From Parvularcula sp963922235 (lineage in GTDB: Bacteria; Pseudomonadota; Alphaproteobacteria; Caulobacterales; Parvularculaceae), in assembly GCA_963922235.1 (NCBI GenBank), contig CAWUIJ010000014.1, positions 1-32,069 of the forward strand: a stretch of 32,069 nt of DNA. The letters run 5' to 3'. Positions 31,947 through 32,069 of the stretch are shown here, piece after piece (the stretch's first letter is position 1; each line of letters opens with the position of its first letter). The position numbers were made by a program, and so were the translations under genes. The notes below the pieces were generated by a model, which worked only from the letters and a program-made list of their open reading frames with translations, was not told the origin of the DNA and made no database searches.

Positions 31947-32069
31947 CGGAACCCGGCACGCTGCCCCTGCCCTCCTTGCCGCGGACGGCCGCGCGTTTTC
32001 GCGCGAAAGCACCCATGCCGAGCACCTTCCCTATTTCGCGGTCGCGGCGCCGAATGCGTTGATCACTCG
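31936..32069 (+). CDS. virB4: VirB4-like ATPase, N-terminal part (truncated by window edge)
   Basis: ATG 31936 opens a frame that runs off the right edge. About 44 residues are seen, including EHLPYFAVAAPNALITR, which matches the N-terminal segment of VirB4/TrbE proteins (HLPY...V....I). The position after virB2 and virB3 supports the call. The Walker motifs lie outside the window. Confidence 0.75.
   Translation, partial: MALDGTRHAAPALLAADGRAFSRESTHAEHLPYFAVAAPNALIT

Noticed and set aside
1..32069. CRISPR arrays, tRNA or rRNA genes, insertion sequences
   Set aside because: No regularly spaced repeats, no cloverleaf or rRNA-like stretches and no transposase frames were seen.

Overview
The window looks like part of a plasmid or chromid of an alphaproteobacterium, most likely a Rhodobacterales (Roseobacter group) strain. 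Signs are a DUF1403-like/ScpB gene pair at the left edge, a VirB-type conjugation block at the right edge, a DUF6455-type small protein, several TRAP and ABC solute transporters, and moderately GC-rich coding DNA. No database search was possible. Family names rest on motifs, length and gene context read directly from the sequence.

Layout. (1) 1-1202: a DUF1403-like gene, cut by the window edge, overlaps scpB. (2) 1203-3087: a gene graveyard holding a decayed TRAP large permease (minus) and a decayed ornithine cyclodeaminase-family gene (plus). (3) 3088-8108: catB-benA-benB-benC-benD, the upper benzoate pathway with muconate cycloisomerase. (4) 8603-10472 (minus): catA, a terminator, then a LysR regulator. 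(5) 10758-15611 (plus): SCP2-like protein, alpha/beta hydrolase, a 47-residue Cys-containing small protein, a BKACE (DUF849) enzyme, both subunits of a 3-oxoacid CoA-transferase, and a BenE benzoate symporter. (6) 15705-16265: a LysR remnant and a DUF6455 gene behind an FNR-like box. (7) 16662-19850: a TRAP transporter (P, Q, M). (8) 20205-23719: AEC-type carrier, 3-hydroxybenzoate 4-monooxygenase (mobA) and a divergent MarR regulator (mobR). (9) 23848-28627: a five-gene branched-chain-amino-acid-type ABC importer. (10) 28628-29142: a non-coding gap with a terminator. (11) 29143-32069: a small XRE regulator, unknown proteins, a lytic transglycosylase, VirB2, VirB3 and the start of VirB4.

How the genes work together. 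Benzoate enters through BenE and possibly the TRAP system. BenABC and BenD convert it to catechol, CatA opens the ring and CatB makes muconolactone. The window has no recognisable muconolactone isomerase (catC) and no beta-ketoadipyl-CoA thiolase (pcaF/catF). Instead a BKACE enzyme sits directly before a two-subunit CoA-transferase. BKACE acting on 3-oxoadipate plus acetyl-CoA would give succinyl-CoA and acetoacetate, which are exactly the two substrates of a succinyl-CoA:3-oxoacid CoA-transferase. This suggests a thiolase-free lower beta-ketoadipate route. A second module (mobA, mobR, ABC importer, AEC carrier) would import 3-hydroxybenzoate and convert it to protocatechuate, which must be degraded elsewhere.

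The most striking regulatory observation is a 16-bp inverted repeat of the form GGTAT-N6-ATACC. I find six copies, all in non-coding DNA upstream of aromatic or transport units: catB-ben, catA/SCP2-like (two copies), the TRAP operon, mobA/mobR and the ABC operon. This points to a single regulon, probably under the MarR (MobR-like) or the LysR protein.
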